Shown: positions 10,286 through 22,500 of the stretch, piece after piece
Layout of the letters: each line of letters starts with the position of its first letter
Numbering within the stretch: position 1 is the stretch's first letter
DNA from: Gigaspora margarita
Taxonomy: Eukaryota > Glomeromycota > Glomeromycetes > Diversisporales > Gigasporaceae
Length of the DNA stretch: 64,000 nucleotides
Assembly: GCA_009809945.1 (NCBI GenBank)
Contig: WTPW01000071.1
Coordinates: forward strand, 427,508 to 491,507
Direction of reading: 5' to 3'
Notes under the pieces: generated by a model
The model's input: the letters and a program-made list of their open reading frames with translations, nothing else
Databases searched by the model: none
Told to the model about the DNA's origin: nothing
Made by a program: the position numbers and the translations under genes

Positions 10286-11741
10286 CTAAATTGCAAAATC
10301 CAAATTTTTTATTTGCTTTTATTTGGTAACCGTGTAAAAAATTTTTCCAAATATTTCCGTACTTTTGTGAAAACTCTGTGAATCAGTATAGCGGGGTTTA
10401 AATCAGATTGGTCAATCACTGAAATTTATATACACCGCATATAGCTTCTGGCTGCCATGAAAATGAATTGTCCAGAGGATCCGAATTCATATTCAGAAAC
10501 TACACTTTTCGTTCTATATAAGCCAAAAATAATCACGAAAACAGAGGAATAATCATGAAGGTTAGCTATATAATGTTTTTTTTTTGAATTTAGTTGTAAC
10601 TTAATTATATAAGAATTTTTCTAAACAAAAATAGTTTAACCTTTTTTTATTTTGTAGTTAGATCTTTAGCAAACGAATCTGTTATAATACTTTAAAATAC
10701 AGTTGTTAGAGGAAATTTAAAGGCTTTGATATTAATGTATGTCAAAACTGAGTTCAACTTTTTTGGTGGTTAATATTCTAATAAAATGAAATTAAAAAAC
10801 TGCCAAAATTGTTAAAAGGTAGGTTTGAGTTTCATGTGCTTTTCCCCTATCACAATTATCTATTTTTTTTATTTAATTATTAATTTAATTATTATTTTTC
10901 CTGTTAATATATATTGTTAGCAAGCAATTTAGTTTTAATATGAATGTTCTTTATACGAAGGTTTTTTATACGCATATCTAATAAATTGTTAAATTTTGAA
11001 TTTTTTTTTAAAAAAATATATATATATATCTGTTTAGCGATAACTATCAGATCCAAATAATAAACTAGGAAAATAGACACTGTTAAATGTCCGGAGCTAA
11101 AAATTTATTTATTAGTTAAAAACAGATGAATTATTGATCTTCAAATCTAAAAATAGGTGCGGGCAAGATCACACACAAAATCCTGGTATATCACTGTACC
11201 ATAAATCATCCTTCCCTACGTTCCGGACAATTGTTGTAATTAAATAAACTCATATTTTATTCAATTAATAAATCACGAAATACAGTATTTTACTTTGGGA
11301 TCGCTTTTTAATACAATCTATAAGCCAATCAATCTTGTAAAATCACGGAATGATTTACAAAAAATTGGCCAAACGGAATGAAACCCCGTTATGCTCCGTG
11401 AATCTGCATCATGATCGACAAAATCTGGACAAATTGAAACCGAATAATCTACATGATTTAGGGCTATAAATTCCGTAAATATGCAGCATTTATGGAAAGA
11501 TGTGGAATTTAAAATGCGGATCAATTTTTTTATAGGGCAATATATGGAGATATTCGATTTAAAGTTATCAATTCAATTCGGTTTTATATATGCTATGGCA
11601 TTAGGATTATTTAATCCCGGATTTATCTAAAGTAGGGTAGGGGGGCACGCAAAAGTATTTGGGCATGCCCCTCTATATAAAATTATATATAGTACTATGC
11701 TTACTGTTTTTAGAATTTGAAGTTTTCTAAAGAAAACCGTT
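10286..11741. other. No gene seen
   Basis: AT-rich sequence. A stretch at 11320-11530 is less AT-rich and has short open frames on both strands, but no family pattern was recognised and stops interrupt each frame. Confidence 0.4.
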
Positions 11742-12043
11742 TTTCTTTACTAAGCAAATCCTTCTTCGACTTCTAAGTAAAGGTGTAGAAAAGAATCTTG
11801 TTATCAAAATGGTATTTGAAGCATTAAAATCAGCTTAGTAGATCACGAAACATTAGTATTTTAGTCATTATGATTATATATATATATTTTTATATAAATA
11901 GAGAACATATAGTTGAAAAAATAAAAATACTTATATCTCACAATCCACAGGCCAATTTTAATATTTTAACTACCATTTTGATCACAAGACTCTCTTCTAC
12001 AACTTTACTTAGAAGTTGAAATGATGTTTGCTTAGTAAAGAAA
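11742..12043. mobile_element. Palindromic MITE-like element
   Basis: The left arm (TTTCTTTACTAAGCAAAT, then CTTCTAAGTAAAGGTGTAGA) is matched in inverse on the right (CTACAACTTTACTTAGAAG, then TTTGCTTAGTAAAGAAA). Each arm is about 100 bp with moderate divergence. No target duplication was identified with certainty. Confidence 0.6.
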
Positions 12044-12185
12044 GTGCACTAAATCACCTAATTAGGGTTTACATTGGTCCGACCCTCCTCCCCCGTGATA
12101 AGACTACTGACCAATCAAATTTTATCTTTTATAATATTAAAAAAATTCAAAAATGGTTTTGACCCCACAATCGATAACAGTCGCT

Positions 12186-12505
12186 ACATAGTAAAGTCAA
12201 AATTTTACTATGTGAATTGATTAAAGTCACTTAAGTAAACATGTTCAGAAGATCAAAAATACACCTACTCTAAAATTTTCATCAGTAATAGGAAACTTTT
12301 TATTATTTAACTTTTTGATTTTATGTTTGACAAAAATATTAAAATTTTTTAAAAAATTACATTCGATGAACATAAAAATTAAAAGTTAAATAATAAAAAC
12401 TTCAATTTTAATAAAAATTCAGGGTATATGTATTTTGATATTCCAAACAAGTTTACTTAATTGATAATTATCAATTGACATCAATATTATTGGCTATTTT
12501 ACTAT
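12186..12505. mobile_element. Palindromic MITE-like element
   Basis: Arms of about 100 bp, with TTAAGTAAAC and TTTTTATTATTTAACTTTT reading inversely at the right side (AGTTAAATAATAAAAACTT, GTTTACTTAA). The outer TAGTAAA motifs also match inversely. The internal loop is very AT-rich. Non-coding. Confidence 0.6.
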
Positions 12506-12721
12506 ATATATATATATATAGGACATGATAAGTAGCATGATGGAAATTTGTTTTTATTGGCTAATTAGCAGTAATTCTGATTGGTCAGAATTAAAGACTA
12601 ATTTGTATATTGATACCTGATATTATCACTATTATTACACTCACAACTCCATTGATAATCTTTGCATCTTTCACAATAATACCTTGCTCATGTGAAGTTC
12701 AATACTTTGATACCAAAACAT

Positions 12722-13722
12722 GTTTTTTTTTTTTTTGGTTTCAAAGTGCCTGCTTGGGGCCTAGGATTTATTCAGTTTACACATCGGAAAGTTATACTTG
12801 GATGAGAGTACAACTAGCCACACGTACACTTTTGGTGTCTAATTTAAGTGGTCCACCCAAAGGTTCCACACTAGATGCCATACCTGCAACCCAACTACGG
12901 GAATTGCCTATTTAAACTCTCTGATCTTTAGCTCCTTGACCAATCTCAACTGTTTCACCAGTATCGCAGTACATATACAGTCAGTCCGGACCTCGGATCA
13001 TTTACTGCATAGCCCTTAGGACTAGTTTATTCTCGCAGGAAACTTGGTAGAGCAGTCCCTGTCCCACCCAGGTAATACCTACACTTCGGTAACTTACGCT
13101 ACAGCTTTACCTATATACTTGCAGTCAGGGCTAACCATTAAACCACTACCGTTACCTACTTTATGCTCTTGTAAGGTTCGCTCCAACCCTAGCACCAACC
13201 TCTACCATCCTACTGGTCCTTATACCAGCTTTCCAAACTTCCAAACCAGTTAGCCCGGAAGGGTCGATTAACCCAGCATTAGGTGCCACTATGGTTTTTT
13301 CTTCCCTTGGTACCTACTTCTATAGCTAGGTCCTTTTCCTTCAGTGTGCCTCTGGCGGCCAGGTTGGTGAACCCCCGTCCCTGAGGGTCTTTATTCGTCT
13401 GATATTCTGGCTCCGGTTTCTGATTTTCTGGTTTTGGTAGCACTGTCAAAGATCTTTGCTACCTCCTTACTCGGAACTTGCCAAATGTGTTTCTATTTCT
13501 CTGGTCCCTTGGATTTGTCTGTGTAATGATACACAAATACGCCTGAAAGCTCCCATTTTAGATAGTAACCAAGGATTACAGGTACTATACCTGACCGATT
13601 GACAAGACAATAGTTACCGTACTACAGGTTTTTATTTTCAAAGCGTCGCCAGTGGGATTTGAACTCTAGACCTGCTGCTTGGGGGTGGCAACTTACCAAC
13701 TTCCCTAAGTCGCCACACCCTT
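12722..13722 (-). mobile_element. tRNA-headed retroposon of about 1 kb (SINE-like), copy 1
   Basis: Read on the minus strand it has a tRNA-like head (13638-13720), a ~900-bp body of higher GC than its surroundings, and an A-tail (the T run at 12722-12736). It is bounded by the direct repeat CCAAAACATGTT at 12713-12724 and 13723-13734. These are hallmarks of target-primed retroposition. No long coding frame was found. At ~1 kb it is long for a SINE. A second copy with its own different target duplication lies at 25156-26857. Confidence 0.8.
13638..13720 (-). promoter_or_regulatory. tRNA-like head with pol III box B
   Basis: The minus strand reads GTGTGGCGACTTAGGGAAG near its start and AGAGTTCAAATCCC about 45 bases later, resembling A and B boxes of a tRNA gene. 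It lies at the 5' end of the retroposon, so it is probably its internal promoter rather than a functional tRNA. Confidence 0.65.
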
Positions 13723-13734
13723 CCAAAACATGTT

Positions 13735-14331
13735 ATTTTATCTTGGTTATTTCGTTTTAAATGATTAAAACTTAATGGATAGGATTTAGCCCTAAAGACT
13801 ACCAGTAGTACAGTTAAAAGAATAGGTTAAAAATCTAGAAAATTATATACATAAATAATTTTTATATACAAAAATCTGATTAATACTATAGTATAATTTG
13901 GCAGAATTTTTTTAATATTAATAATAAACTTTTTTGAAAAAAATTCCTTTGTAACTGCTATTTTTGTTGCTTCAAATGTACTATATGTAGTACATTAGAA
14001 TTACTAATTTTTTATAAATTTGTTAATAGAATTAGTAAATTTAAATTTAAATTATATAAAAAATGTTTATAGCTTACTACATTAAAAGTTTTATTATTAT
14101 TTCTACTATAAAGATTTGTAAGCTGTTAGTTAAAAATTATTACTATTTTAGTATTTCATACAGGCTCTTTAGGTTTTAACCATAATTTAAAAAAAATTTA
14201 TTAAATAAATATTGTTTAAATTATCAGAAGTTGTTAAAAGCAAACTTTTAATTCTAATTTATAAAATTTATCAATATTTAAGCTAATATATTAAGAGTAT
14301 ATAAGGTAGATATGCCTAATTTGGGGATCAT
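13735..14331. other. No gene seen
   Basis: Very AT-rich sequence without a supported frame or repeat. A TAAGGTAGATATGCC motif near 14302 matches the ends of the 15851-16251 element. Confidence 0.4.
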
Positions 14332-14481
14332 CTAAAGCCAGGTTCAGTCCCTTGACCAACAACCAACAGCCAATTAAATCATAAATATTTGACTTTTTCA
14401 GATCACCCAACAAGACAAAAACAAAGAAAAAAGTGTAAAATGCAAAAAATACAAGAAACGAGTGTCTAAACTTGTCTTGGG

Positions 14482-15293
14482 CAGTGTTTAAAATTTAATG
14501 TTCTCATGGTTCTCAATGAACATTTGAATTTTTTTAAGAACATTGATATTTAGAAAAGGTTCTCTTATTTGATGGTTCAAANAGAACATTTATAAAATTA
14601 TTATGTTCTAGATTTATTAATAAGAACAATAAATTATATAAAATGTTCATCAATTTGATAATGTAATTTGATCATGACAAATTCTGCATAAATATATATA
14701 TGTATATATATATGTATATATGTATATACATACTATGTATAGCATATATATTTAAAGTTTCACAATATAGATAACAAATAAATATTAAGAAAATTATCTT
14801 TAAAGATTTTTAAAATAAAACATTCATTAATTGTACAAGTGTATTATTATTGTATAAACTTATACAGATAATTTGTGTCAAATGATATGCTAATACTAAG
14901 CAAGCAAAGCATTTGTTAGTATGAAATTTAAATAGTTAAATAACAAAGTAATTTGATTCTAATTTATCACATTAACCAATAGTAGCATTAGTAAAATATT
15001 ATAGAAAGTCTTGTTTTATTATAAGCAAATATGAAAAACACTTGAAATTTAACAAAATTATTAGAAATTGTATTATGTTGAAAAAATATAAAGAATTATA
15101 TACAAACTTTAAAAATTATTAATAGATAAGTATGAACTTAGTATATGAATTGTAAGTATAGAATATGAACATTTTTTAAAAATTAATATTCAATTTATTT
15201 AATATATAATGAACATTAAAATTTTTGAGAACAATAAAAATTTAAATTATGTTCTTTTGAGAACATAACTTTAGATTTGAATTTTAAACACTG
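14482..15293. mobile_element. hAT MITE, CAGTGTTTAAA family, long copy
   Basis: The ends are CAGTGTTTAAAATTTAATG and TTTGAATTTTAAACACTG, with the 8-bp duplication GTCTTGGG at 14474-14481 and 15294-15301. GTTCTC/GAGAACA motifs cluster near both ends. Interior AT-rich, no ORF. Confidence 0.88.
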
Positions 15294-15303
15294 GTCTTGG
15301 GGC

Positions 15304-15532
15304 CAGTGTTTAAAATTCAATGTTCTCAGTGTTCTCAAAGAACATTATACAATTTTTGAGAACATAAATTATTAAAATATGTTCTCTATTTGAGAACATT
15401 CAAAAAATTCTTTTAATATTAAAAAAATTTTAATTTCCCTATATAAAAAACATTAAAATTTTACTGAGAACATTAAGAAATTAAAAATGTTCTTTTTGAG
15501 AACATAAAACCAAATTTGAATTTTAAACACTG
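15304..15532. mobile_element. hAT MITE, CAGTGTTTAAA family, short copy
   Basis: Same terminal repeat as the 14482 element. It has its own 8-bp duplication CTTGGGGC at 15296-15303 and 15533-15540. The two duplications overlap, so the second insertion landed within the first one's target. Confidence 0.88.
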
Positions 15533-15850
15533 CTTGGGGCACTAATAAAAAATGTCAGGAAAACAATTTTACATATAAGACTTGCTCTAACCCTAACCCC
15601 TAACTAACCCTTACCCCATTTTTAATTAAATAATCAAAAACATATAAACGAACCTGGCTTTAGCTATCCACCTAATTTGGCGCAGTATCTAATTCGGCGC
15701 ACTAACAATATCTTATGAACTATTAATCAGAATCATGTGATTTGGTACCATTCGATTCATCTCATCAATATGAATCAAATAGTACCAAAATCATATGATT
15801 CTGACTGATATCACAAGATATTATCATTTAACCAAAATAACCTACATATA

Positions 15851-16251
15851 AGGTAGATATGCCTAATTGGTACAGTGCCTAATTCAGCACACTAATGATA
15901 TCTTACAAACTGTTAATCAGAATCATGTGATTTTGGTACCATCCAATTCACCTCATTGAGACAAATCAAATGGTACAAAAATCATATGATTTTAACTGGT
16001 AGTTCACAAAATATTACATTAGAGATCTTTAGTGCACTGAATTAGACAATGTGCCAAAATAAAACTGTTTTTAGATAAACTTTTAAAAAGTGATATCTTA
16101 TGATTGAGTTATCAATATCAGGTGATTTTGGTGTCATTTGATTCGTCTCGATGAGACAAATCGAATAGTACCAAAATCATCCAATTCTGATTGATATATC
16201 ATGTGATATTCATCGTAGAACTTAACCACGCCGAATAAGGCATATCTACCT
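15851..16251. mobile_element. MITE with AGGTAGATATGCC ends
   Basis: AGGTAGATATGCCTAAT at the left is inverted at the right (GAATAAGGCATATCTACCT), flanked by TA. It contains two imperfect hairpins around GGTACCATYCRATTC-type sequences. A third similar hairpin lies just outside at 15700-15830. Non-coding. Confidence 0.65.
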
Positions 16252-17307
16252 TAAGTTTAAAATTTTAAAAAATTAAACATAGTTTTTAATATAAAATTTA
16301 TAAGTAAAATTTACTAGTAAAATAGCTAAAAATAGCCAAGTTTCAAAGGTCTCTAAAACATTTGAAAGACTATTTAAAATTATGATTTTTATTTTACATA
16401 ACGCGATTTATCTAAAGTATATTGCAAAAATATTTTAATAGATTTTTATTATTAAAATTAGTCAATAATTAGCCTTAAATGGTATCACCATGTAGTACAA
16501 ATTACTACTAGTAGTATGCCTAAAACCTATCTATTAATATAATAGTTTTATATTAAATACAACTATTGTCAAAATCGCCTCCAATTAAAGTTGATAGAAA
16601 CATTCGATCCCATTCGATCCCAAATGCTTATCTAAAAAAAATGTTTTCAAATTATAATTTCGCAAAATTTTAGATAGACTTAATTATGAAAAATTTTTTT
16701 TTGCTATTTGTAGGTTCATTTCTCTATTGTAAACAATATAAATAATCTGTGTAGCATTGGTTTTTCAATTAAAATAATTCTGTCTTGCTGTGATAAGTGG
16801 GAAACTCACCCTAAAAAATTATATAATTTACTGCACTTCCCTATAGAAAAATATATTTTTAGAAAATTTGATAATAGCCAATCAGAGCATTGTTTAATAT
16901 ATGATTAATTGCAAATAATCAGATAACAGGGGCATGCCTTTTGGTTCAAAGGCATGCCCTGTGCATGCCCAATGGGCATGCCCCATGGGCATGCCCTGGG
17001 TCACCATGCTCCTACTCTAATCTAAAGCCCTAAAGCTGAATATTACATAATCACTGATCACATGATATAAACCATACTAATCTTGTCTCTATCGATGAAA
17101 AAAATAATTGGAATAAGGTAGCATCCATATAATCTTAATCAGTTTTAGAAGGTTTATTCATTTAATTGACAATTCTCGATAGAAGGAGAATATTAACAGG
17201 GAGATTTTTACCAGTACGATCACATTGAATGTGTAACATAAAATGTGAGAGGGTATACCGATTTTTAAAACCTTTTTTTAGAATAATAATGGTTTTCATT
17301 TTTCTGA
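16252..17307. other. No gene; cluster of GGCATGCC palindromes
   Basis: AT-rich apart from 16930-17010, where GGGCATGCC-type palindromes occur five times in about 70 bp. The same cluster type occurs in the 36419-36795 element. No coding frame supported. Confidence 0.5.
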
Positions 17308-17310
17308 TTA

Positions 17311-17461
17311 GGGCTGTGTCATTAATCACCTGATTATTTTTTATCAAAGGCCTACCCCTCTCCCTCTTCTTTAATATATATATAGTCAGGTTCTTATATA
17401 TAATTTCAACTTTTTTTACCCCCTCCCTCCCTAAAAAATCACCTGATTTTTGTCACTCCCC
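17311..17461. mobile_element. Harbinger-like MITE, 151 bp (copy 1)
   Basis: TTA on both sides (17308-17310 and 17462-17464), with ends GGGCTGTGTCATTAATCACC and the related inverse of TTTTTGTCACTCCCC. The TTA/TAA target preference and size fit a Tourist-type element. Three further copies are at 57408, 58185 and 59792. Confidence 0.85.
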
Positions 17462-17670
17462 TTATAGGATGAGATAAGGTGATACTGACGCAATACATGA
17501 TATCATAATTGAGAATAATATTATATGCATACATGATGCACCCGGTTAAGACTGCCATTTTTTTGTATTTTACAGGTTTTTTTGCTTTTATTTCTTTTTT
17601 GCTTCGCGAGTGATCATCAAAATTCTATAATTTGATTGGTGATTTATCATATGATTTGCCTCGCTTTAGG

Positions 17671-18758
17671 GCAAATCTTATATTTTTGATACTCCTGCAC
17701 TTACTTTTTTGATACTGATCGATATGAAAATCCTAGTAAAAATAAGTATTTTCAAAACTTTGAGCGAAGATATCTTGGCAACCATAAGACCAAATTTGGT
17801 AAAACTTTTTTTATTTGAATTCATAGCTTCATAGAATTCAAATAAAAAAAATTCATCGAATTTAGTCAAGTGGCTGTCGAGTTATCTTCGCTCAAAGTCA
17901 AAAAAAATTAAAACGCCTATCAAAATAGAAGCTGCGCCAAATTTTTTTATCTAACTTTGAGCGAAGATAACTCGACAACCATCTGACCAAATTTGTTAAA
18001 ATTTTTTTATTTAATTCTATAGCTTCATATAATTCAAATAAAAAATTTTTTATCATATTTAGTCAAGTGGTTGTCAAGATATTTTCGCTCAAAGTTAAAA
18101 CTATCAAAATAGAAGCTGCGCCAAATTTTTTTCTAAATTTGAGCGAAGATATCTTGACGACCATCTAACCAAATTCGATAAAACTTTTTTTATATAAATT
18201 TTTATAAAGCCATAGAATTCAAATAAAAAAGTTTTATCGAATTTGATTAGATGGTCGTCAAGACATCTTCGCTCAAATTTAGAAAAAAATTTGGCGCAGC
18301 TTCTATTTTGATAGTTGTTTTGATTTTTTTCTAAATTTGAACGAAGATATCTTGACAACCACTTGACTAAATTCAATAAAAATTTTTTTATATGAATTAT
18401 ATGAAGCTATAGAATCAAAAAAAAAAGTTTTATCAAATTTGGTCAGATGGTTGTCGAGGTATCTTCGCTCAAATTTAGATAAAAAATTTGGCACAGCTTC
18501 TATTTTGATAGGTGTTTTGATTTTCTCTGACTTTAAGTGAAGATAACTCTACAACCACTTAACTAAATTCAATGATTTTTTTTATTTGAATTCTATGAAG
18601 CCATAGAATTCAAATAAAAAAAAGTTTTACCAAATTTGGTCTTATGGTTGCCAAGATATCTTCGCTCAAAGTTTTGAAAATTCTTATTTTTACTGGGATT
18701 TTCATGTCGATTAGTATCAAAAAAGTAAGTGCAGGAGTATCAAAAACGTAAGATTTGC
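17671..18758. mobile_element. Tandem-hairpin foldback element, 9-bp TSD (copy 2)
   Basis: Same ends (GCAAATCTTATATTTTTGAT) and same alternating CTTTGAGCGAAG hairpins as 6187-7261. It is flanked by CGCTTTAGG at 17662-17670 and 18759-18767. The different target and intact duplication show independent insertion. Some short frames on the minus strand merely read through the repeats. Confidence 0.88.
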
Positions 18759-18767
18759 CGCTTTAGG

Positions 18768-20036
18768 CGTCCCCATTATTATTGGTTAGATTATGTGTAA
18801 CCCAAAAAATTGGTAAAATTTTGGGTAAACCGCAAAAATTTTGGAAATCCTGGGATTAAATGCAAAAATTTAGAACCAAAATTTTACGTGGCCCTGGTTC
18901 CTACCTCGAGGGTGAGCAATGAACATTCTGCCTGAATTTTATAATTTATTCTGTGCAGAATTTTTTTGAATCCTGCGTATCATGCGTGGGATCACACACA
19001 AGATTATGCATAAATCACGTGCAGTACTATCATTAGGTTTGATTAACTTTATCAAAAATTTCATATATTATAAAGCAAATATTAGAACAATTTACAAGGT
19101 CTTTTGGTTCACACACGAATTCTCTCAAAGTATTGAAAGTAATTTACTGTAACTGCTAAAGGATACTTTTAAAATTTCAGAATAACTTTGCAAGTGTATA
19201 TTGCACAATAAAAAAATAGATAAAATTTATTAGGTATGTGGTTACAGGTATCGAAATAGCCACTACATATTTAACGTTTTTTCTTTGCAACAAATTTATA
19301 AGAAGTGATCTATGTTCAATGATGACCATAAGTATGAGTACAGATGTTGAGGATTAGAGATGTACATGTGACTGAAAATTTTTCCATTTGACCACATTGT
19401 GGACTTTAAAAGCCACATGTAGACCGAAAAAGTTTATTTAGGTCTCAAATAGTACAGGTAAATTGCAGCAATTCTAGTGGGCTTCAGAAAGTTTCAGCTG
19501 TATCAGCAATAATTTCAACCCGATCTTTGAAGTTTCAGCTATTATATTAAGTATGGATTGTCAAAAATTCCAGAGCCTGCTGAAATTTTCTAAAAAATAG
19601 CAAAATACCAAAAGCCTTGTATAAGTTTCTGCGAACCTGGCTTAACAAATATGAAATCTGATTTTTACAGCATTTACAAATTATTGATAACTTTGCTTTA
19701 ACATTTACCATGTAGTCAAAATGACCAAAAGATTTTGGCCACAAATATAGTTAGAGATAGCTACATTAGGCTCTGCAAGTACATTTTTAAAACATAGTGC
19801 CCATAACTGTGCCTGGTACTATGTTTAATAATGTGCGTGCCGACACTTGCAGAACCTTAATCTACATATACTTGTCTATTGAAAATAGAGATTAATTTAA
19901 TTTTTAAACAAAGACTATTAACTACATGATGTTAAACATATAATACCTATTAAAACGACAACAAATTAAATTCATAGTGCCTTCACCTTTAATAAAAGAG
20001 AAAAAAATACCATAAGGAAAGTAACGTACATATCAT
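18768..20036. other. No gene seen
   Basis: AT-rich. An imperfect hairpin at about 19757-19868 pairs ATTAGGCTCTGCAAGTACAT with its inverse near GCAGAACCTTAAT. No supported coding frame. Confidence 0.4.
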
Positions 20037-20751
20037 CCCTATAAGAAAAGTGGTCCTGGATTGCACGGAAAAACAGTGTATAGGCACGTGGTCGAGTGGC
20101 ACATGCTATGGGTCAGGTTTGCACGTGTATGGTTCGAGTAGGTATGGGAATCAGCAGACCATGTTGATCCGTATACACGTGCCAATTTAATGTGAAATCA
20201 CGTAAATCGTCCGTACATTTTGTAGCAGTTTACTAAGCCAATTGACACTGGGATGGCACGTGAATGGAACGGGTAAGTAAATATAAATTCATGGTCCACA
20301 TTTCAATAAACATTTTATTAAAAGAGGACTGGATACTAGTTGAAGTATGTACATATCTGGAAGCTAAAGCAATTGCAAATGTATAAAATTTTGCAAGGAA
20401 TCTTTTTCCTTAAGATACCAGAGCAGGCTTATTTGCGAGTTTTTGAGATATTGCAACTTTTTTTAAATAAAAATCGTTTGTGATCCTTCGCTCTTATAGT
20501 ACTCCATAAAACAATCCAGCACATGTCATTTTTAACACGTGCCATTCTGTGAAATTCGATGTACCATCACATACAACGTGCATATACATGCCACCAAATG
20601 CGTGCCATTCCATGTGATGTAATATAATGTGCCACCCTATTACTATAGTATCTGTGTCATTTTTAATGCCTATACATGTCACACAGTCCATACTATCCCG
20701 TGCATATACACTGTTTCCTGTACCATACCCCGAACCACTTTTCTTATAGGG
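20037..20751. mobile_element. Inverted-repeat element rich in CACGTG-like sites
   Basis: The ends are CCCTATAAGAAAAGTGGT and its exact inverse (ACCACTTTTCTTATAGGG), with CAT on both sides (20034-20036 and 20752-20754). The subterminal parts repeat GCACGTG and ACATG-type words in both orientations. A diverged partial relative lies around 21550-21920. Non-autonomous; the superfamily is unclear. Confidence 0.75.
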
Positions 20752-20924
20752 CATCGTTTTATCTAAACTTGATAGTTCTTCATAGATATTTAACATGGAT
20801 CAATTTTTAATCAATTTGACAGAATATAAAGTGACACATGAAGGTATTAGGTTAGAGAAAAAAAGTTCAAAAATAAATATATAAGCATATCAAATGTAAT
20901 AATATGTTATATAAAATCAATGAA

Positions 20925-21060
20925 ATTTGGGGTCTCGATCTGAAAATATAAGCCTGCTTATATGCACTTTAATAATAAATTCTAGCCAAAAAATCCTAAT
21001 ATAGCCCTAAAAAAAGCAGAAGAAACATTCTACAAAAAATATAAAATTTTAGCAACAACC
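20925..21060. repeat. Dispersed repeat, GGGGTCTCGAT family (copy 1)
   Basis: The sequence TTTGGGGTCTCGATCTGAAA, followed by a CCTAAAAAAA tract, recurs at 34845-35030 and 35575-35750. No coding frame or end structure was recognised. Confidence 0.6.
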
Positions 21061-21228
21061 GCCAACTAGATAAGCTGATTACACATTGGGTATTTCAAAT
21101 TGGTCGATAGGTTTACTCCCTAGAGAAAAAATTTAAGAATTAGTTTTTCTGACTTTCTATAGCTCACAATAAAGAAGAAATATAATATAAAAGCATAATA
21201 AAGTCTTAATCAATTTGATCCTGAACTA

Positions 21229-21410
21229 ATGTTGTTAGTCGAAATTATTTTTGCTAATGTCAAAATTTGTCTAAATTAAATTGTCTAAATGTCAAAATGT
21301 CTAAATTAATTTTTTAATAGCAATTTTTAAAAAAATAACAAAGTCAAAATTGCCTAAATTCAATTTGGCTAAATGCCTAAATGTCTAAATTATTTCGACT
21401 AACAACACTA
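21229..21410. mobile_element. Short MITE of the ATGTTGTTAG family
   Basis: The ends ATGTTGTTAGTCGAAAT and its inverse, and interior GTCTAAAT repeats, match the 2132-3175 element. TCCTGAACTA is duplicated at 21219-21228 and 21411-21420 (8 to 10 bp depending on where the ends are set). Confidence 0.8.
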
Positions 21411-22500
21411 TCCTGAACTATCCATATTATAGAGTCACAGTACATTATAATAAAATTTAATGCATATGTTTTGAGAGATAATATGCTTTACCTGTATTTA
21501 TTGGTGCATTTATTGGTTTAGGAAGTTTTGAAAAATCTAAAGATCGGCTTATATAAATAACTCAGCAGTTTACTAGTCAAAGCTTGGTACAGGTAATGAA
21601 TATAAATTTATGTGCTACCATAATAATAATATGAATTAACAATTAAAACAAATTTATATAAGTATCATATAAGATGAGCAAGCTGGCTGCATATAAGTAA
21701 TATTTTGTAAAGAATTTTTTTGTCAAGAAATATGGAGGTTTCATCAGTGAAATCAAGTTCTTTTTTTTTTTTTTTAAAAAAAATCATTTACTGATCCTTT
21801 GCTTTTTACGAAATAAGCCAACATGTATCACAAACCAACACATGTGTAATATACAAATAGGTGCCACCCTTTACTATAATGTCTGATGTGATAGGCAAAA
21901 TTTGAGTGGTATAGGAAAGGTTGAATTGGGCCACTTGAATTCTATTTTTTATTTATTTTTTTTTTTTAGTTGAAATTTTTGTAATAGATTGACAGTAACA
22001 ATTAAATCAAAAGTATACAAAGATACTTAATCTTTTAAAAAATTTTAAGTATCAAAAGATACTTAAGAGTTTTAAGTATAGAAGATACTTAAAAGTTTTA
22101 AATATAGAAAGCTTCATAAGAATTAAGAAAAGATTCTTTTCAATCATTTTTTAGTCTATAAAAGAAAGTATAAATGCTCAAAATTTGTCTTAAAATAAAG
22201 TAATTCAGTAGAGTTAAACTTATTAGAGTATTATAAAAAATTTTATTATGAATCTTAGTTGTTATTCAGTAACTTGCAGCATGTTATTATGGAAAAGCCA
22301 TTGTGGTTTATATTGGTAATAGCATAAAGTAAATTAGTTTGTATTAAAAATATCATAATTTCTATTATAAATTTTATAAAAAATTCTGTTACAAACTTAT
22401 CCAACAGATAATACATTTTAAGCTTGAGTTTGTATCAAAATTATTGTAGCTTTTATCAAGAACTATGGTAAAAATTCTCATGCAAAACTTGCTCGTTATT

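Larger units (their letters stand above)
14332..15663. mobile_element. Possible outer inverted-repeat element
   Basis: The 14-bp sequence CTAAAGCCAGGTTC at 14332 is exactly inverted at 15650-15663. Between them lie the two hAT MITEs, so this may be an older element into which both jumped. No clear target duplication. Confidence 0.4.

Noticed and set aside
12610..13253. Two plus-strand frames of 101 and 69 codons
   Set aside because: They lie in the tRNA-headed retroposon, which reads on the minus strand; the second copy does not conserve these frames.
15590..15620. CTAACCC-type repeats as telomere
   Set aside because: Only a few irregular units inside mobile DNA; not a chromosome end.
18104..18494. 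Minus-strand frames with RYLRSNLEKN-like repeats
   Set aside because: Read-through of the tandem hairpin units of the foldback; no coding evidence.
20494..20796. 100-codon minus-strand frame
   Set aside because: It runs through the right arm of the 20037-20751 inverted-repeat element and beyond its end; no family pattern.
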